The notes below the pieces were generated by a model. The model saw only the letters and a program-made list of their open reading frames with translations. It searched no databases and was not told the origin of the DNA. From Pegoplata infirma (lineage: Eukaryota > Arthropoda > Insecta > Diptera > Anthomyiidae): 64,000 nt of DNA. The stretch covers positions 18,731,136 through 18,795,135 of the forward strand of contig OY992540.1 of the NCBI GenBank assembly GCA_963921195.1. Direction: 5' to 3'. The stretch's first letter is position 1; each line of letters begins with the position of its first letter. The position numbers and the translations under genes are program-made. Below are positions 31,449-42,628 of the stretch, piece after piece.

Positions 31449-33485
31449 TGGGGCATTCCAAGCCAAATCACTCACTTTTAGACCCGACCCCTTTCGATTT
31501 ATTTTATTTTTGGATAAGTTTTAGTCCTTATTAAATGCAACTTGGACACCAATTTTCAGCCTTTTATTTCAAGATGGTGTTGAGTAATCAATTTTTCAAA
31601 ATGGCGATTTTCTCAAAAAAATTAAAAAATTGAAATTTTTAATTAATTTTGACCATTAAAAAATATAGATATTTTAAAAAAAGTTGGACAACGTTTTGTT
31701 GGTATTTAAATGTAGTTTTAGAAAAAAATATGAAAAAATTATTCGAAGTAATTATCACTTATTTTTTGACGTTTAAAAATTAAAATCGACTTTTTGAAAA
31801 AGTCCGAAACCTTCGATTTTTTTGTAAAAAACTATAAAAATTCTACTCTAAATTACGCAACTTCTAAGCCATAACTCGACATGTGATCACAATTCTTTCT
31901 ATTTTTTTTTTAATTTTTAAAATTGAACCTTTTATGTTTTGGCTCTGATTTATTTTATATGGAGCTCAAAAAAAAAAAAAAAATTGGTAGATACTGACCC
32001 TAACTTACCCTAAATATATTCATTTGGAGGTACATATACGTCTCACAAAAATTTATAACGATCGGACATGTGTAAGGCGTTTAGCATGGTCCTTGAAATT
32101 TAAAAAACGGATTACAAGGAAAAATATGAATTTTTTTCTGTTTTCGCAATTTTTTTGGTATTTTAAGTTAAGTTTTAATTCAAGTGATTACAGAATTATG
32201 ATGTGGAGTAAAATGCCTTTCTAATAAGGTACTAAAAACCAAAATCGGTTGAAAATCAGCCCAGTTATTACAACTTCCCCAGGCATCTAGCGTGTGCCAT
32301 ACAACTTGATTAAAAAATACGAGTCCCTTTTTTTAAATTTATAGAAATTTTCTACTGTAATAACATTTTTTCATTATTCATGTTTCAGTGTAATATTTTT
32401 TTGGCTTTTCCAAATTTTAAAACAAAAAAAAGAATTTTTTTTTTAAAATAGAGATTTCAAAAGGGTGTTGAAAATGCAGGCATTTTTAGCACTAATTTAA
32501 AAAATGTTAGCAAAACACAATAAGAAAAATACTTGTCATCTAATTACATTTGAACTTGAAGAATAAAAAAATGTTATTACAGTAGAAAATTTCAATGAAT
32601 TTCCAAAATCGTATTATATTGCTTAATCAAGTGTTCTGCCATACGTTAGATGCCTGGGGAAGTTGTAATAACTTGGCTGATTTTCAGCCGATTTCAGTCT
32701 TTGGTACCTTATTAGAGAGGCATTTTACTCCGTATTATAATTTTGTAACCACTTGAATTAAAACTTAACTTAAAATACCAAAAAAATTGAGAAAACAGAA
32801 AAAAAATCATATTTTTCCTTGTAATCCGTTTTCTAAACTTCAAGGCCCATGCGGAACACCTTATCCATGTCCGATCGTTCTTAATTTTTGTGAGGCGTAT
32901 TTTTGCCTCGAAATGAATATATCTAGGGTAAGTTAGGGTCAGTATCTACCAATTTAGTTTTTTTGGAGCACCATATAAAATAAATGAGGGTCAAAACATA
33001 AAAGGTGCAATTTTCAAAATTTGAAAAAAAATAGAACAAATTGCGATCACATCTCGAATTATGGCTTAAAAGTTGCGTAATTAAGAGTAGAACTTTTAGA
33101 CGTTTGTAAAAAAAAATCGAAGGTTTCGGACTTTTTCAAAAAGTCGATTTTAATTTTTAAACGTTAAAAAATAAGTGATAATTACTTCGAATAATTTTTT
33201 TAATATTTTTTTCTAAAACTACATTTAAATACCAACAAAACGTTGTCCAACTTTTTTTAAGATATCTATATTTTTAACTGGTCAAAATTAATTGAAAATT
33301 TTAATTTTTCCATTTTTTTGAAAAAATCGCCATTTTGAAAAATTGATTACTCAACACCATCTTGGAATAAAAGGCTGAAAATTGGTGTCCAAGTTACATT
33401 CAATAAGAACTAAAACATATCCAAAAATAAAATAAATCGAAATGGGTCGGGTCTAAAAGTGAGTGATTTGGCCTGGAATGCCCCA
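31449..33485. mobile_element. G-type foldback, 2.04 kb
   Basis: TGGGGCATTCCAAGCCAAAT at the left and ATTTGGCCTGGAATGCCCCA at the right, with TA outside both (31447-31448, 33486-33487). Arms of about 900 bp face each other across a loop near 32400-32560. Matching blocks include TTTTTCAAAATGGCGATTTT, TCGATTTTTTTGTAAAAAAC, GTACATATACGTCTCACAAA and AACTTCCCCAGGCATCTA. Only the outer 15 or so bases are shared with the 5306 element, so end sequences have been kept while interiors differ. No transposase. Confidence 0.85.
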
Positions 33486-34321
33486 TATATAGTAGTAACA
33501 GTGACATATTGTTAGTGTGAGCAACTATTATGTTGTTTTTCGATTTGCAATTTTTTATTTAGTTTTTTTTTTTATATTTTATTTTTGTTGTCTTTTTTTT
33601 TTTGGTTTTTCTTATTCTTAGCCATCAATGAAAGCTGCTTCAGATCTAAGCAATATTTTTTTGTTATTTTTTTTTTTTTTCTCTGGTCTGAGGGTGAATG
33701 CTGATACTGAAGATGCTGCTGATGATGATGATGCTGATGATACTTATTGAGCTGGTCCTATAATGACATGTTTTTTTATGAGTTTTTATATCATTCACGT
33801 ATAAGATCAATAGTGTTAATGTTTTATGGTCGACATTATGACACACACTATATACGGTCATCATTTCAACACCATTCTACAACCACCACGGTCACCACCT
33901 CCACCACCTACCTATCAACGTATCAAACCAAGCATACTACCCCTCTATATCAATTTTACTCATTCCACCTTCTTATTCCCTGCTATTGTATAAAGAGCAT
34001 TTGTTTTTTCTATTTTCCAGCTACCATTTTATTGTAATACACAAATACATGGATATAAAAAAATAGAAAAGAAAATAAAATATAAAGGACTAAAAGCAAT
34101 TTACACAAAAACACATTATACTCATTAAGATAGATAGATAAATGGAAAAAGTTGACTGTCCACTTGGGTCAACATACGAGTACCATTATCTCTTAGTGGC
34201 ACTATGTACCAACAGTCACTAACATACCAAAACCTACCATCACCTTCATACTTCTCTTCCCTTTTTTCGCTCTCCTCCTCTTTGCCTTTAATAATGTTAA
34301 AATATGTAGTTTAAAAGAATA
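33486..34321. other. Unique-looking DNA with trinucleotide runs
   Basis: A GATGCTGCTGATGATGATGA run lies near 33710-33745 and CACCACC-type text near 33880-33910. It could be ancestral intergenic or intronic DNA. The frames at 33664-33864 and 33747-34037 arise from these runs. Confidence 0.4.
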
Positions 34322-35252
34322 TCGAGGGCCTATATTCAAAACCCTCTATCTAAAAAAACACAACTTTTCAGGAGAGCCAAAAAACTGTTTATTTCGCGAA
34401 TTGTTAGAGTAATTAAAATTCGATATTCTACAATATTTTTTTAAATCAACTACTGAATCTGACATATAATTCGTTTTTAAAATTTTGCACTATTGGGGAT
34501 TTTAGAGGATAGATAGAGGGTTTTGTTTCTCTAAAATATTAAGTACAGGAATGAAAATGATCAGATAGAGGGTTTTGCATTTTAATAAAAATGAATTATT
34601 ATGATTTCATTTATGACATCGGTTAATTTTTAACGTAATTTATTAATGATAACGGCTTATAAATAATTTCGAAATCGCGGTTTTGGTCCACAGGTGCGGA
34701 TTGTTAAGATAAAAATTATTTTTTTTACCGAATTCGTCTCAAAAGTTGAGTATGTTATGTAAGAAATAGTAAAAAAAATAAAAACGGGATTTTGGTCCAC
34801 AGATGGTAATCAGCATCGGGATTTTTTTTAAAAATTTTTGTTTTATAATGTACACAAGACATCCAAAGTTTGAGACATATTTTTTAAAAAAGTCAAACAA
34901 GAATTTTCAGAAAAAATTAGCATCAGTGGACCAAAATCGTGGTTCTGGAATTTTGTTGATAAATTCATGTGCAGCATGCAAAAATTAGTATGAAAACATG
35001 TAATGCATGATAAAATTATTCAAAACAAATATTTATAAACTAATTATTTGAAAAGATAGAGGGTATTGCATTCAGAAAAATTAATTGTGTAAGAGATAGA
35101 GAAAGCCAAAAATGCAAATAAAATAGCAAAAAAAAAATATTTTTGTTCTGAATTTAACACCATAGATGAGGGCCGTTTTACTGAATATTTTGCCATAAAA
35201 AAGTCATTTTCGTGAAAATGGAAGATAGAGGGTTTTGAATATAGGCCCTCGA
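34322..35252. mobile_element. TIR element, 931 bp, ends TCGAGGGCCTATATTC
   Basis: TCGAGGGCCTATATTCAAAA at the left and TTTTGAATATAGGCCCTCGA at the right are perfect inverted partners, and the match continues inward through CCCTCTATCT. TA lies outside both ends (34320-34321, 35253-35254). The end motif AGATAGAGGGTTTTG also recurs internally (near 34511, 34564 and 35056). No transposase frame. Non-autonomous, TA-targeting, with few changes between the ends, so relatively young. Confidence 0.82.
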
Positions 35253-35650
35253 TATGCTGCTCTGTTTTATTTTATTTTTTTTTTTGTTTTGTATTTTTAA
35301 TGAAATTGAATTTAACTAATTTTTCAATTTTATTTTGCTAAATAAAGGAATTTGCCTTGAATTTTGTCCTTAATCCTTTTTTGTTAGATAAACTTCATGG
35401 TTTTAGTTTTTCTTTTTTTTTTTGCTGTTGTTTTAATATAAATAAAGGATTTAGTTAAAAAGAAAAATTATAAAAGTAATAAAAATTAAATATTTCTAGT
35501 TAGAATCCTTTAATGCTCATTTTAAATTAAAGAAAAATAAGATAAACCCCAGTTTGTTTATATTAAAAAAAGAGAAATAGATTTTACTTTTTATTGGATA
35601 TCAAATAATTTACCATGAAGGATTTAGACCGATAAATAGGATTTTTTATT
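35253..35650. other. No feature seen
   Basis: Very AT-rich DNA with no frame, no repeat match and no inverted repeat that I could define. Confidence 0.4.
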
Positions 35651-35722
35651 TATAACCTACACCTAAATGTAGAGGTATGTTTGGTTTTCTCATTCAGTTT
35701 GTAACACATCGAAGAATTGGGG
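35651..35722 (+). mobile_element. Possible H1-like 5' fragment
   Basis: TATAACCTACACCTAAATGTAGAGGTAT forms a start palindrome like the one at 55226, followed by CATTCAGTTTGTAACACATC and GAAGAATTGG, in the H1 order. The match is short and diverged. Confidence 0.4.
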
Positions 35723-35812
35723 CAGATTCTTTCTAGAGAATCCAGAGTTGTTCGTTAAGCTGTTTTTTAAGAACATACTGTCTTTTGAAAGAAACGCTAA
35801 GGCATTAAATTT

Positions 35813-36148
35813 GTCCAAATATATTTTAAAATTGTCCAAACATATTTTCAAATTGTCCAACTGGAATTTAAAATCGTCGAAACTTATTTTAAAACTATCC
35901 AAATATATTTTAAAATTGTCCAAATATATTTTAAAATTGTCCAAATATATTTTAAAATTGTCAAATTGTATTTTAAAATTGTCCAAATGTATTTTCAAAA
36001 TTTTCCAAATGTTTTTTAAAATTGTCCAAATGTATTTTAAAATTGTACAAATGTATTTTAAAATTGTCCAAATATATTTTAAAATTTTCGAGATATATTT
36101 TAAAATTGTCCATATGTATTTTAAAATTGTCCAAATGTAGTTTAAAAT
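35813..36148. repeat. 21-bp minisatellite, about 16 units
   Basis: Units read TTGTCCAAATATATTTTAAAA with changes at TAT/TGT. Because 21 is a multiple of three, seven-residue repeats (ILKLSKY on the plus strand, DNFKIYL on the minus strand) form open frames of 60-130 residues. These are repeat artefacts. The array touches the 3' side of the reversed Helitron at 36149. Confidence 0.88.
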
Positions 36149-37530
36149 TCTGTAGGATCCCCCTACAGATTTTATTTTTATTTAAATTCATAAAAACTAT
36201 TTAGAATAAACAATAAAATTAAAACAGCCCCGTTAAGCTTGGAATCATGTTCGTTTCTGTAAATAATGTTCTTGAAAATTTTCGAGCCCTTATATCGTAA
36301 TTATTGAAACCATTTTATTCCCCGTTTCACTCAATTTCGTTCCCCGTTCAATTGCATTACGTTTCCTTTTCTATTCATTTGTTTCCCATTTAATTCCATT
36401 TTGTTCTGAATTCCAATTTATTTCGTTCCATGTAGGCTGAATTCTTAAAAAAAAAAAAAAGTACCACAGTACAATAATTTACCCTTATAACCCCACTAAA
36501 ATATAAATTTGCAGAAAGTACTTTTTCAGAACGATTTTTTGGGCTGGAGGATCCCACATTTCAAGTTACTATGACCAACTTTTCAGGAGATGGAAAAAGT
36601 TACAAAGTTAACTACTTTGCACGCATTTGCCGCAGTAAAATAGGAATTTCCAAAAAGAAAATTTTTCAGAATGTTTTGAAATTGGAAGAGTAGTTTTGGA
36701 GATTTTAAAATTTTATGTCTTTTGGCCCAAATTGATCGTTAAAGTGGGTGTGGTTAATGAAACCTACCCTAACTCATCCTGAAGGAAAATTCTAAATATT
36801 GGTGAAAACAGTTTTGAAATCCCATAATAAGTTTCGTATATTCACAAATTGTACGTAGAAGAACCGTAGCCTTTGTCTAACCATTCTTAATACTGAAGAA
36901 AACATTTTTTAAATAAGTACTTAGTTTCGGATATTTCGAAATTTTATGTTTTTATGTGGTCGATGAAACCCAGCCTAGTCAATGAAACCTAGCCTAGTCG
37001 GCCCTGGAGGAACACTCTAAATATTATTTAAATCGGATGAGTAGTTTCACAGAAATTTAAACTATAAGTTTTTTACCAAAAGTGGGCGTAGATGTGGGCG
37101 TGGTCGATGAACCCCAGCAAATGTCCACCATTAAGGACCATTTCAAGTACGTATTGGAGAAAAAATGTTTGAAATCGGTTCAGTAGTTTTGGAGATTTTT
37201 CAATTTAACGTTTTTGGCCAAAAGTGGGCGAAGAAGTGGGTGTGGCTGATGAAACCTAGCCTATGTCGACCCTGGAGGAACACTTTAAATATTGCTGAAA
37301 ACTTTTTTGAAATCGGATGAGTAGTTTCCTAGATATTTAAATTTTAAGTTTTTACCAAAAGTGGGCGTAGATGTGGGCGTAGTCGATGAAACCCAACATA
37401 TGTCCATCATGAAGGACCATTCCAAGTATGAATTGGTGATAATATTTTTGAAATCGGTTCAGTAGTTTTGGAGATTTTTAAATTTTACGTTTTTTGGCCA
37501 AAAGTGGGCGTAGAAGTGGGCGTGAATCGA
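36149..37530 (-). mobile_element. Helitron copy, reversed, truncated
   Basis: Read on the minus strand it has the ACTACTCATCCGATTTC unit repeated about seven times at roughly 140-bp spacing, each with GACCACGCCCACTTCTACGC. It then has the GGAACGAAATG-rich zone, CGATATAAGGGCTCG and ACATGATTCC.....GGGGCTG, as in the copies at 47516 and 61081. The terminal GGGCGGGCCTGCTAG is missing: the sequence stops at the CCCCCTACAG block beside the minisatellite. The 5' TCTATACTTC end is also absent. Confidence 0.78.
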
Positions 37531-37825
37531 TTTGCTGAAAATTAAAATGGCATTTACTGACTTTTTGGGGCTTTGCTTTTAATTATCAAATCTGTCAATA
37601 AAACAAATATGCATCAAAATTTTAAAAATGGAAGAAACAAATTCTTGTGGTTTGCGGATTTTTTGGGATGTTTTGTTAAATATGTTGGGATATCTTAAAA
37701 AAAGTACCTGGTATTGCTGGTCGATCTAGAAAAATCCATTGGTCTGGTGAAAGTACAAGGAATAGCATAAACAAGATGCTTTGTTAATGCAAAACCTACA
37801 ATATTTATAAACAAAGTTCACTATG
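37531..37825. other. Part of dispersed repeat X
   Basis: From about 37740, GAAAGTACAAGGAATAGCAT, AAACAAGATGCTTTGTTAATGC and CCTACAATATTTATAAAC match 42586-42635. No coding content. The function of X is unknown. Confidence 0.5.
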
Positions 37826-38100
37826 GCGTATGAGTGTTATTTATTTCACAATTAAAATAAATATTACTCATACGTCATGTAAATAGAAAATAAGAATTTA
37901 AACGCAAATAAATCAGTAAAATGTTTCCGTAGGACAAATATTTAAAAAGCTCAAACAAATTTCTTAAAATAAGGTAGTCTATTGGGGTCCAAAACGACTT
38001 CCGCGATCTTTGACATTTATAATAAAAACATTCATAACACCGTCTGACCGCCAATATTAAACACGATCCTGATGATATACGTCTAAAATAAGAGATCAAA
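37826..38100. repeat. Repeat X with hairpin, intact copy
   Basis: GGCGTATGAGTGTTATTTAT faces ATAAATATTACTCATACG (37826-37875). CATGTAAATAGAAA, AAAAGCTCAAACA and GGGGTCCAAAACGACTTC.GCGATC then follow. The other copy of X is split over 42580-42635, 44614-44690, 47372-47515 and about 48501-48540, so this copy serves as the empty site for four insertions there. Confidence 0.65.
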
Positions 38101-38103
38101 TGG

Positions 38104-38576
38104 AGTAAAACTACATTTAGAGTTTTTCATTTTGTGATCCTGTTTCCTTGTAAAAGGACTTCAAAGTTTTAATGGATACATTTTGTAAAATATTTCTGAA
38201 ATATTTGTACTTGTCCTATGATGTCACTGATGACGGCAAATGAAAGAGGAGGATCTCCCCAAATTGTTTCGTGTTTTTAGTTTGCCATATCAGGATAAAA
38301 GGATGTTAATAAAGTCATTTCAAAACTTTATTAAAATTTTTTGTTGAAAATTTTCAAATTCCTATTTTTTACATATCATTTTTTCCTGATATGTAACAAA
38401 TAGGAAAATTAATGGAGATCCTCCTCTTTAATTTGCTATCACTAGTGGCATCCTAGAAAACGTACACCGGTTAAAAAATATTTTATATAATTTAATCCTC
38501 TAAACCATTGAAGTCCTTTTAAAAGGAAACGGGATCACGAACTGAGAAACTCTTAATGCAGTTTTACTACATTTAC
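38104..38576. mobile_element. Small foldback, about 470 bp
   Basis: AGTAAAACTACATTTAGAGT at the left faces GTAGTAAAACTGCATTAAGA read in reverse at the right. The arms match through GTTTCCTTGTAAAAGGACTT and GAGGAGGATCTCC over about 200 bp. The loop is itself palindromic (CCTATTTTTTACATATCA / TGATATGTAACAAATAGG). Target duplication not resolved. Confidence 0.7.
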
Positions 38577-38667
38577 TCTTTAGTTTCAAACGAACGTTAC
38601 CCAGTTCTTGTTTAACGACTTTTTTTCATTTTTGTCGAACGGTGTAATAAAAACATAAAAAACAGTA

Positions 38668-39545
38668 CACTCCAAAAAATTCGTTAGTAGATTTACTAAT
38701 TTTTTTTTTTGCTAACGCTAGTTAGCTAACTTTTAGCTAATTTTTAGTTGAGATTAGCATGTTAGCAAAAAATTCTTGTAAACTTCATTTAGCACATTAG
38801 CAATTTTAAACAAACTTTGAACTAATTTCTTTTGCTAAATTTGAAATTGAGTTGACTGCATTTTTACAAGATTTTTTGCTAATATTAGCAAAATAAATGG
38901 TAAATTTTTTTTTATTTTCAGAAAACTTAAAATGGCGCTATCTCGGAAACTAAGCCAGATAGAGCAAAATGGAGGCCATTTTTTGTTCTCGAGCTCACCT
39001 CTTCACATGTGTGGACCCTAATGGGCCCTAACTTTGGATCCAAAAAAGTTAGCATTCCCGAAAATTTTAAAATGCACATATCTCGGTAAATATTGCCGAC
39101 ACAACAAAAAGTCCAAAAGCATTTTTGTAGCTCTCAACACGTAGAACAAGACCGCAAAATAGTCAAAAGCTCTTCGAGTAATATTTTTGAAGTTATCGAG
39201 TTTTTTAATTCTCAAGACCCCAGTGGTCCCCTATAATCACGTATCTCAAAAACTAAGCAAGGTAGAGCGAAACGGACACAAAATTTGGATCAAAAACTAT
39301 GACGATTTTTAAGGAACCCAACTAGGTCTAGGCCCATCGGGGTCTGGACCTATCGGGTCCGAACCCAATGGGGTCCTCAGATGTGTATAAACTAAGTTCA
39401 AAAAAAAAAATATTTAGTTAACTAATTATTGGCAAAACATTTTTGCTAACTTTAGCAAAAAAATTGTGGGTTCAAAATCAGCAAATTTTCTTGTAGGTTT
39501 ACAAGCTTTTTTTGCTAATATTACAGTTTTTTTTTTTTTTTAGTG
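38668..39545. mobile_element. M-type element, long form, copy 2 (reversed)
   Basis: CACTCCAAAAAATTCG at the left and TTTTTTTTTTTAGTG at the right, with TA outside both (38666-38667, 39546-39547). It is the reverse of 15177-16068 and more complete. Internal blocks include GGCGCTATCTCGGAAACTAA, GAGCAAAATGGAGGCC, AAAAAAGTTAGCATTCCCG and GACCCCAGTGGTCCC. No transposase. Confidence 0.82.
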
Positions 39546-39746
39546 TACATTATTAGTACATACTTGTTTGAAAAAGTTATAAATTTTAGTTGTTTAAAAA
39601 AAATCCAAAAAGTATTTTTTATAAAAAGAAGCATAATAGTACTTTTTACAAAAGTACAACCATATTCGGAATTTTTGTAAAAAAGTTATTAAAAAAAAAA
39701 AAATTTTGTAACTTGGATTTTTAACTTGGATAGTAACACTATGCTA

Positions 39747-40251
39747 CACTAAAAATATGCAGGGGTTTTCAAATAAAAATTCATGTGGGTTGGAGTCCAT
39801 AGATTACGAAAACACTCATAGTTTTTGTTATCAAAAAAAAGTTTCCTAATATTCTTAAAATTTTTGAAAGTTTTCTGAATTTTTAGACTTTTTACATTTT
39901 TCTGTAAAATTATTTCCAGATTTTTCCTCAGTTTTCGTAATGTGTTGCATACATTTCGTTGTCACTTTGTTTAAAAAATTTTAAAATATTACAATTCTGT
40001 ATGGCAACGCATCTTTATACAAATTTGAAGAAAATAAGAGAGTGATGAGACTGGGTAAACTCTAATTTGTTTGCTTTATATTTTTGTTTTCGGGTCACAA
40101 AAAAAAACAAAAATTTATTCAGAATTGTGAGTGATTTTGTTAAATTATCGTTAAATCGATTTTAAAATGCATTCTCTAAAATATTTACCTTAAAAAATAA
40201 GCATTTTTAGTTTTCGGAAAATTTGTTGTAGATTTAAATTTTTTTTTAGTG
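39747..40251. mobile_element. Probable M-type element, CACTA ends
   Basis: CACTAAAAATATGCAGGGG at the left and AAATTTTTTTTTAGTG at the right, with TA outside both (39745-39746, 40252-40253). Only about ten terminal bases pair, so confidence is moderate. The interior has no repeat match in the window. Confidence 0.5.
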
Positions 40252-40253
40252 TA

Positions 40254-40366
40254 CGTTACGCATTTGCCTTCCCTAAAAAGGGTTTTAAATTGAAATCAAA
40301 CTGTTTTTAATGGTGCGGAGGGTATTAATAGATTCTTTCAAGACAAATCTTGAATTTTTACGATTT
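40254..40366 (+). mobile_element. Diverged H1 3' fragment
   Basis: TTCCCTAAAAAGGGTTTTAA, GTGCGGAGGGTATTAATAGA and TTCTTTCAAGACAAATCTTGAA parallel the H1 end GTGGAGGGTATTCATAGATT with its hairpin. It is more diverged than the other copies, so older. Confidence 0.5.
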
Positions 40367-40479
40367 CATTGTCATTTAACTGACATAGGAAAAACCTATG
40401 TAAATTAGGTTTATTAAATAAAATAAAACGAAAATTGAAATGGACATTTTTTAACATATTTTAATCTTAAAGTAAAAGA

Positions 40480-40700
40480 TTTATATTGAAAAGGTTGGCC
40501 CTTAAATTACTAATACAATTTTCGTAAAAAAAAATACATCTTTAAAGATTTTTTGGGATAAACGTGCCTTAATCGGCTGTAAAATGTATATTGACAAAAT
40601 CCGTTTCCCGCGTTTGGGAATTTTTAGCTGTGTTTTGGGGAGTTTTAGGGATATTTTGTCAGATATATGGGGATAACTGTTACATACTTATTTAGGGATA
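40480..40700. repeat. Repeat Y, copy 1
   Basis: TTGAAAAGGTTGGCCCTTAA, TTTTCGTAAAAAA, AAATGTATATTGACAAAATC and CGTTTGGGAATTTT match 49355-49470. No coding content. In the second copy this text follows the GTACCAAAATAGTAC satellite directly, so satellite and tail may be one element. Confidence 0.55.
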
Positions 40701-41114
40701 ACTACACTGCGGAACACTAAAAAATAAACAAGAGTTACGTCCATCATTTCTATATATTTCGGACATGCTGATTCGAATGGCGTACTCCGTTTTTCGATGT
40801 ATGGTATAGTTTTCTTGCAAAATGTCGTTAAAGATTTGCTGATTTCGAGACAGTTTTTTAACAAAATAATTTGCAAAGTAAATGATTTATAAATTTTATG
40901 GCATGGAAAACAAAGATATGACTTGTAGCAATATTTCTTATGCAAATTTGGTTTCAAGATTTTTATCTTAAGCCCTTAAATTCGCGAATTTCTTGATTTT
41001 TTAAGGTTTTCGCGAAATTAACAACTAAATTGGTCTTTGATAAAAAACTTACCTTTAGTGAATCAAAAGGCATCTCTAACAATGCGAATAGTGGACAAAA
41101 ACAGCTATGTTATA

Positions 41115-41741
41115 CACAGATAAAAATGAGTTGTTAGATCAAGCACGAAATACACCAGGTTGAGCATTATTTTAATTAAAAGTCATCTAATGAGAAAAAT
41201 TGTTGGATCAAGCACGAAAATTGTAGGTCAGTCATTGACTGTTCCTTGATTAAACCAATGCTTGATTTGAGTAATTTGTTAATTGTTGCGTTTCTGTTAT
41301 TTTTGATTAAACCAATACTTGATTTGAGTGAGCGGTTAATCAATAATTTTGTGTTATTTTTGATTAATCCAATGCTTGATCTGAGTGAATGGTTAATCAT
41401 TATTTTACAGTTGTAGTGTTTTTTGTCAGCCTTTTCAAGTCTTTTGTTTAAATTGTTTTTTTTTGTGCTTAATATTATTTTGTTTTTTTTTTTCGTCTTG
41501 TGTGCATGCAAGTATTTTTCTATTTGACGACTAACGAAAACTAACACAAAAAACGCAACAGCGTTCATCGCATTGTTACTCAAAGCCTACTATGATGAGT
41601 TTTTTTGTTTTTATAATTTTTTTGTGAATTTTTCAGATTTGAGCAAATGGTTAATTGATTCAAGTAAAATTTAATTGAATGTGAAATTTTAAGCTGAGCA
41701 AATATTTAATTGTTTTTTGCCATTGAATATTTTTTTCTGTG
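41115..41741. mobile_element. MITE at a TA site, 627 bp, in a foldback arm
   Basis: CACAGATAAAAATG at the left and TTTTTTCTGTG at the right, with TA outside both (41113-41114, 41742-41743). The opposite foldback arm still reads CTATGTTATATGAACC reversed near 42125, so it is an internal empty site and proves the insertion point. Three tandem units of about 63 bp lie inside (TTTTTGATTAAACCAATGCT, TTGATTTGAGTGAGCGG...). Confidence 0.85.
41176..41568 (-). CDS. 130-residue ORF with three internal repeats, doubtful
   Basis: From an ATG at 41568 the frame starts MNAVAFFVLVFVSRQIEKYL, a hydrophobic then basic start, followed by a lysine-rich stretch and three copies of a roughly 21-residue unit with LKSSIGLIKNN. 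The units come from the 63-bp tandem DNA repeats of the MITE, which keep frame because 63 is a multiple of three. It is unlikely to be a gene: it lies wholly in a non-autonomous element, has no known domain, and has no visible promoter. Confidence 0.15.
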   Translation of the reverse strand: MNAVAFFVLVFVSRQIEKYLHAHKTKKKNKIILSTKKNNLNKRLEKADKKHYNCKIMINHSLRSSIGLIKNNTKLLINRSLKSSIGLIKNNRNATINKLLKSSIGLIKEQSMTDLQFSCLIQQFFSLDDF

Positions 41742-42549
41742 TATGGACCATCATGATGAAAGTCGCGAAAAACCGTTTTTTTGTATATGGCAGCATCACT
41801 TTACGAGATGATTTAAGGCTCCATCTTTTAGTATATAATGTGGGAACCTTAAACAACTAACTGGAAAAAAATTTGGCCTAAAAAGTTTTCATTTGCAAAA
41901 GTTATCTTAACAAAAACTATTATTTCAGAGTTTGCCATACAATAATTATAGTTTTTGTTAAGATAACTTTTGCAAATGAAAACTTTTTTGGACAAATTTT
42001 GGGTCAGTTCATTGTTTAAGGTTCCCACATTATATACTTAAAGATGAAGCCTTTAATCATCTCGTAAAGTGATGCTGCCATATACAAAAAAAAGGTTTTT
42101 CGCGATTTTCATCATGATGGTTCATATAACATAGATGTTTTTTGTCCACTATTCGTAGTTTCATGGATGCCTTTATGATCCACAAAATGCAAGTTTTTTA
42201 TCAGAGACCAATTTAGGGGTTAATTTCGCAAAAACTTAAAAAAATTAAAAAAACCGTGAATTTGAGGCATAAGATGAAAACCTTTAAACCAAATTTATAT
42301 TAGAAATATTGCTACAAGTAATATCTTTGTCTTACTTGCCATAAAATTAAAAACTCATTAGCTTTGGAAGTTTTTTTGTTAAAAAAGCAGCTGAAAATCA
42401 GCCAATCTTTAATGACTTTTTGCAAGAAAACTGTGCCATACATCGAAAAACGGAGTATGCCATTCGATTCAGCATGTTCGAAATATATGGAAATGATTGT
42501 CGTACCTCTTGTTTTCTAAGATAGTGGTTAGTTTTGTCACGCAGTGCTA

Positions 42550-42628
42550 TCAAAAATCCATTTGTTTTTTGAAGCAAGAGAAAGAACCAAAACAAGAAGG
42601 TTTATTAATGCAATACTTACAATTTTAA
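42550..42628. repeat. Repeat X fragment a
   Basis: GAAAGAACCAAAACAAGAAG, TTTATTAATGCAATAC and TTACAATTTTAAT match 37744-37815. A foldback interrupts it next. Confidence 0.55.

Larger units (their letters stand above)
40709..42549. mobile_element. Foldback, 1.84 kb, with a nested MITE
   Basis: CACTGCGGAACACTAAAAAA at the left and GTTTTGTCACGCAGTG at the right are inverted ends. Arms match through TTTCTTGCAAAATGTCGTTA, GAAACTACGAATAGTGG-type text and TCATCATGATGG, and meet near 41930 where AGTTTTTGTTAAGATAAC lies. The left arm is split by the element at 41115-41741. No transposase and no clean duplication seen. Confidence 0.78.

Noticed and set aside
35690..36204. Frames with ILKLSKY / DNFKIYL heptad repeats, which look like coiled coils.
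   Set aside because: They are a translation of a 21-bp minisatellite on both strands at once.
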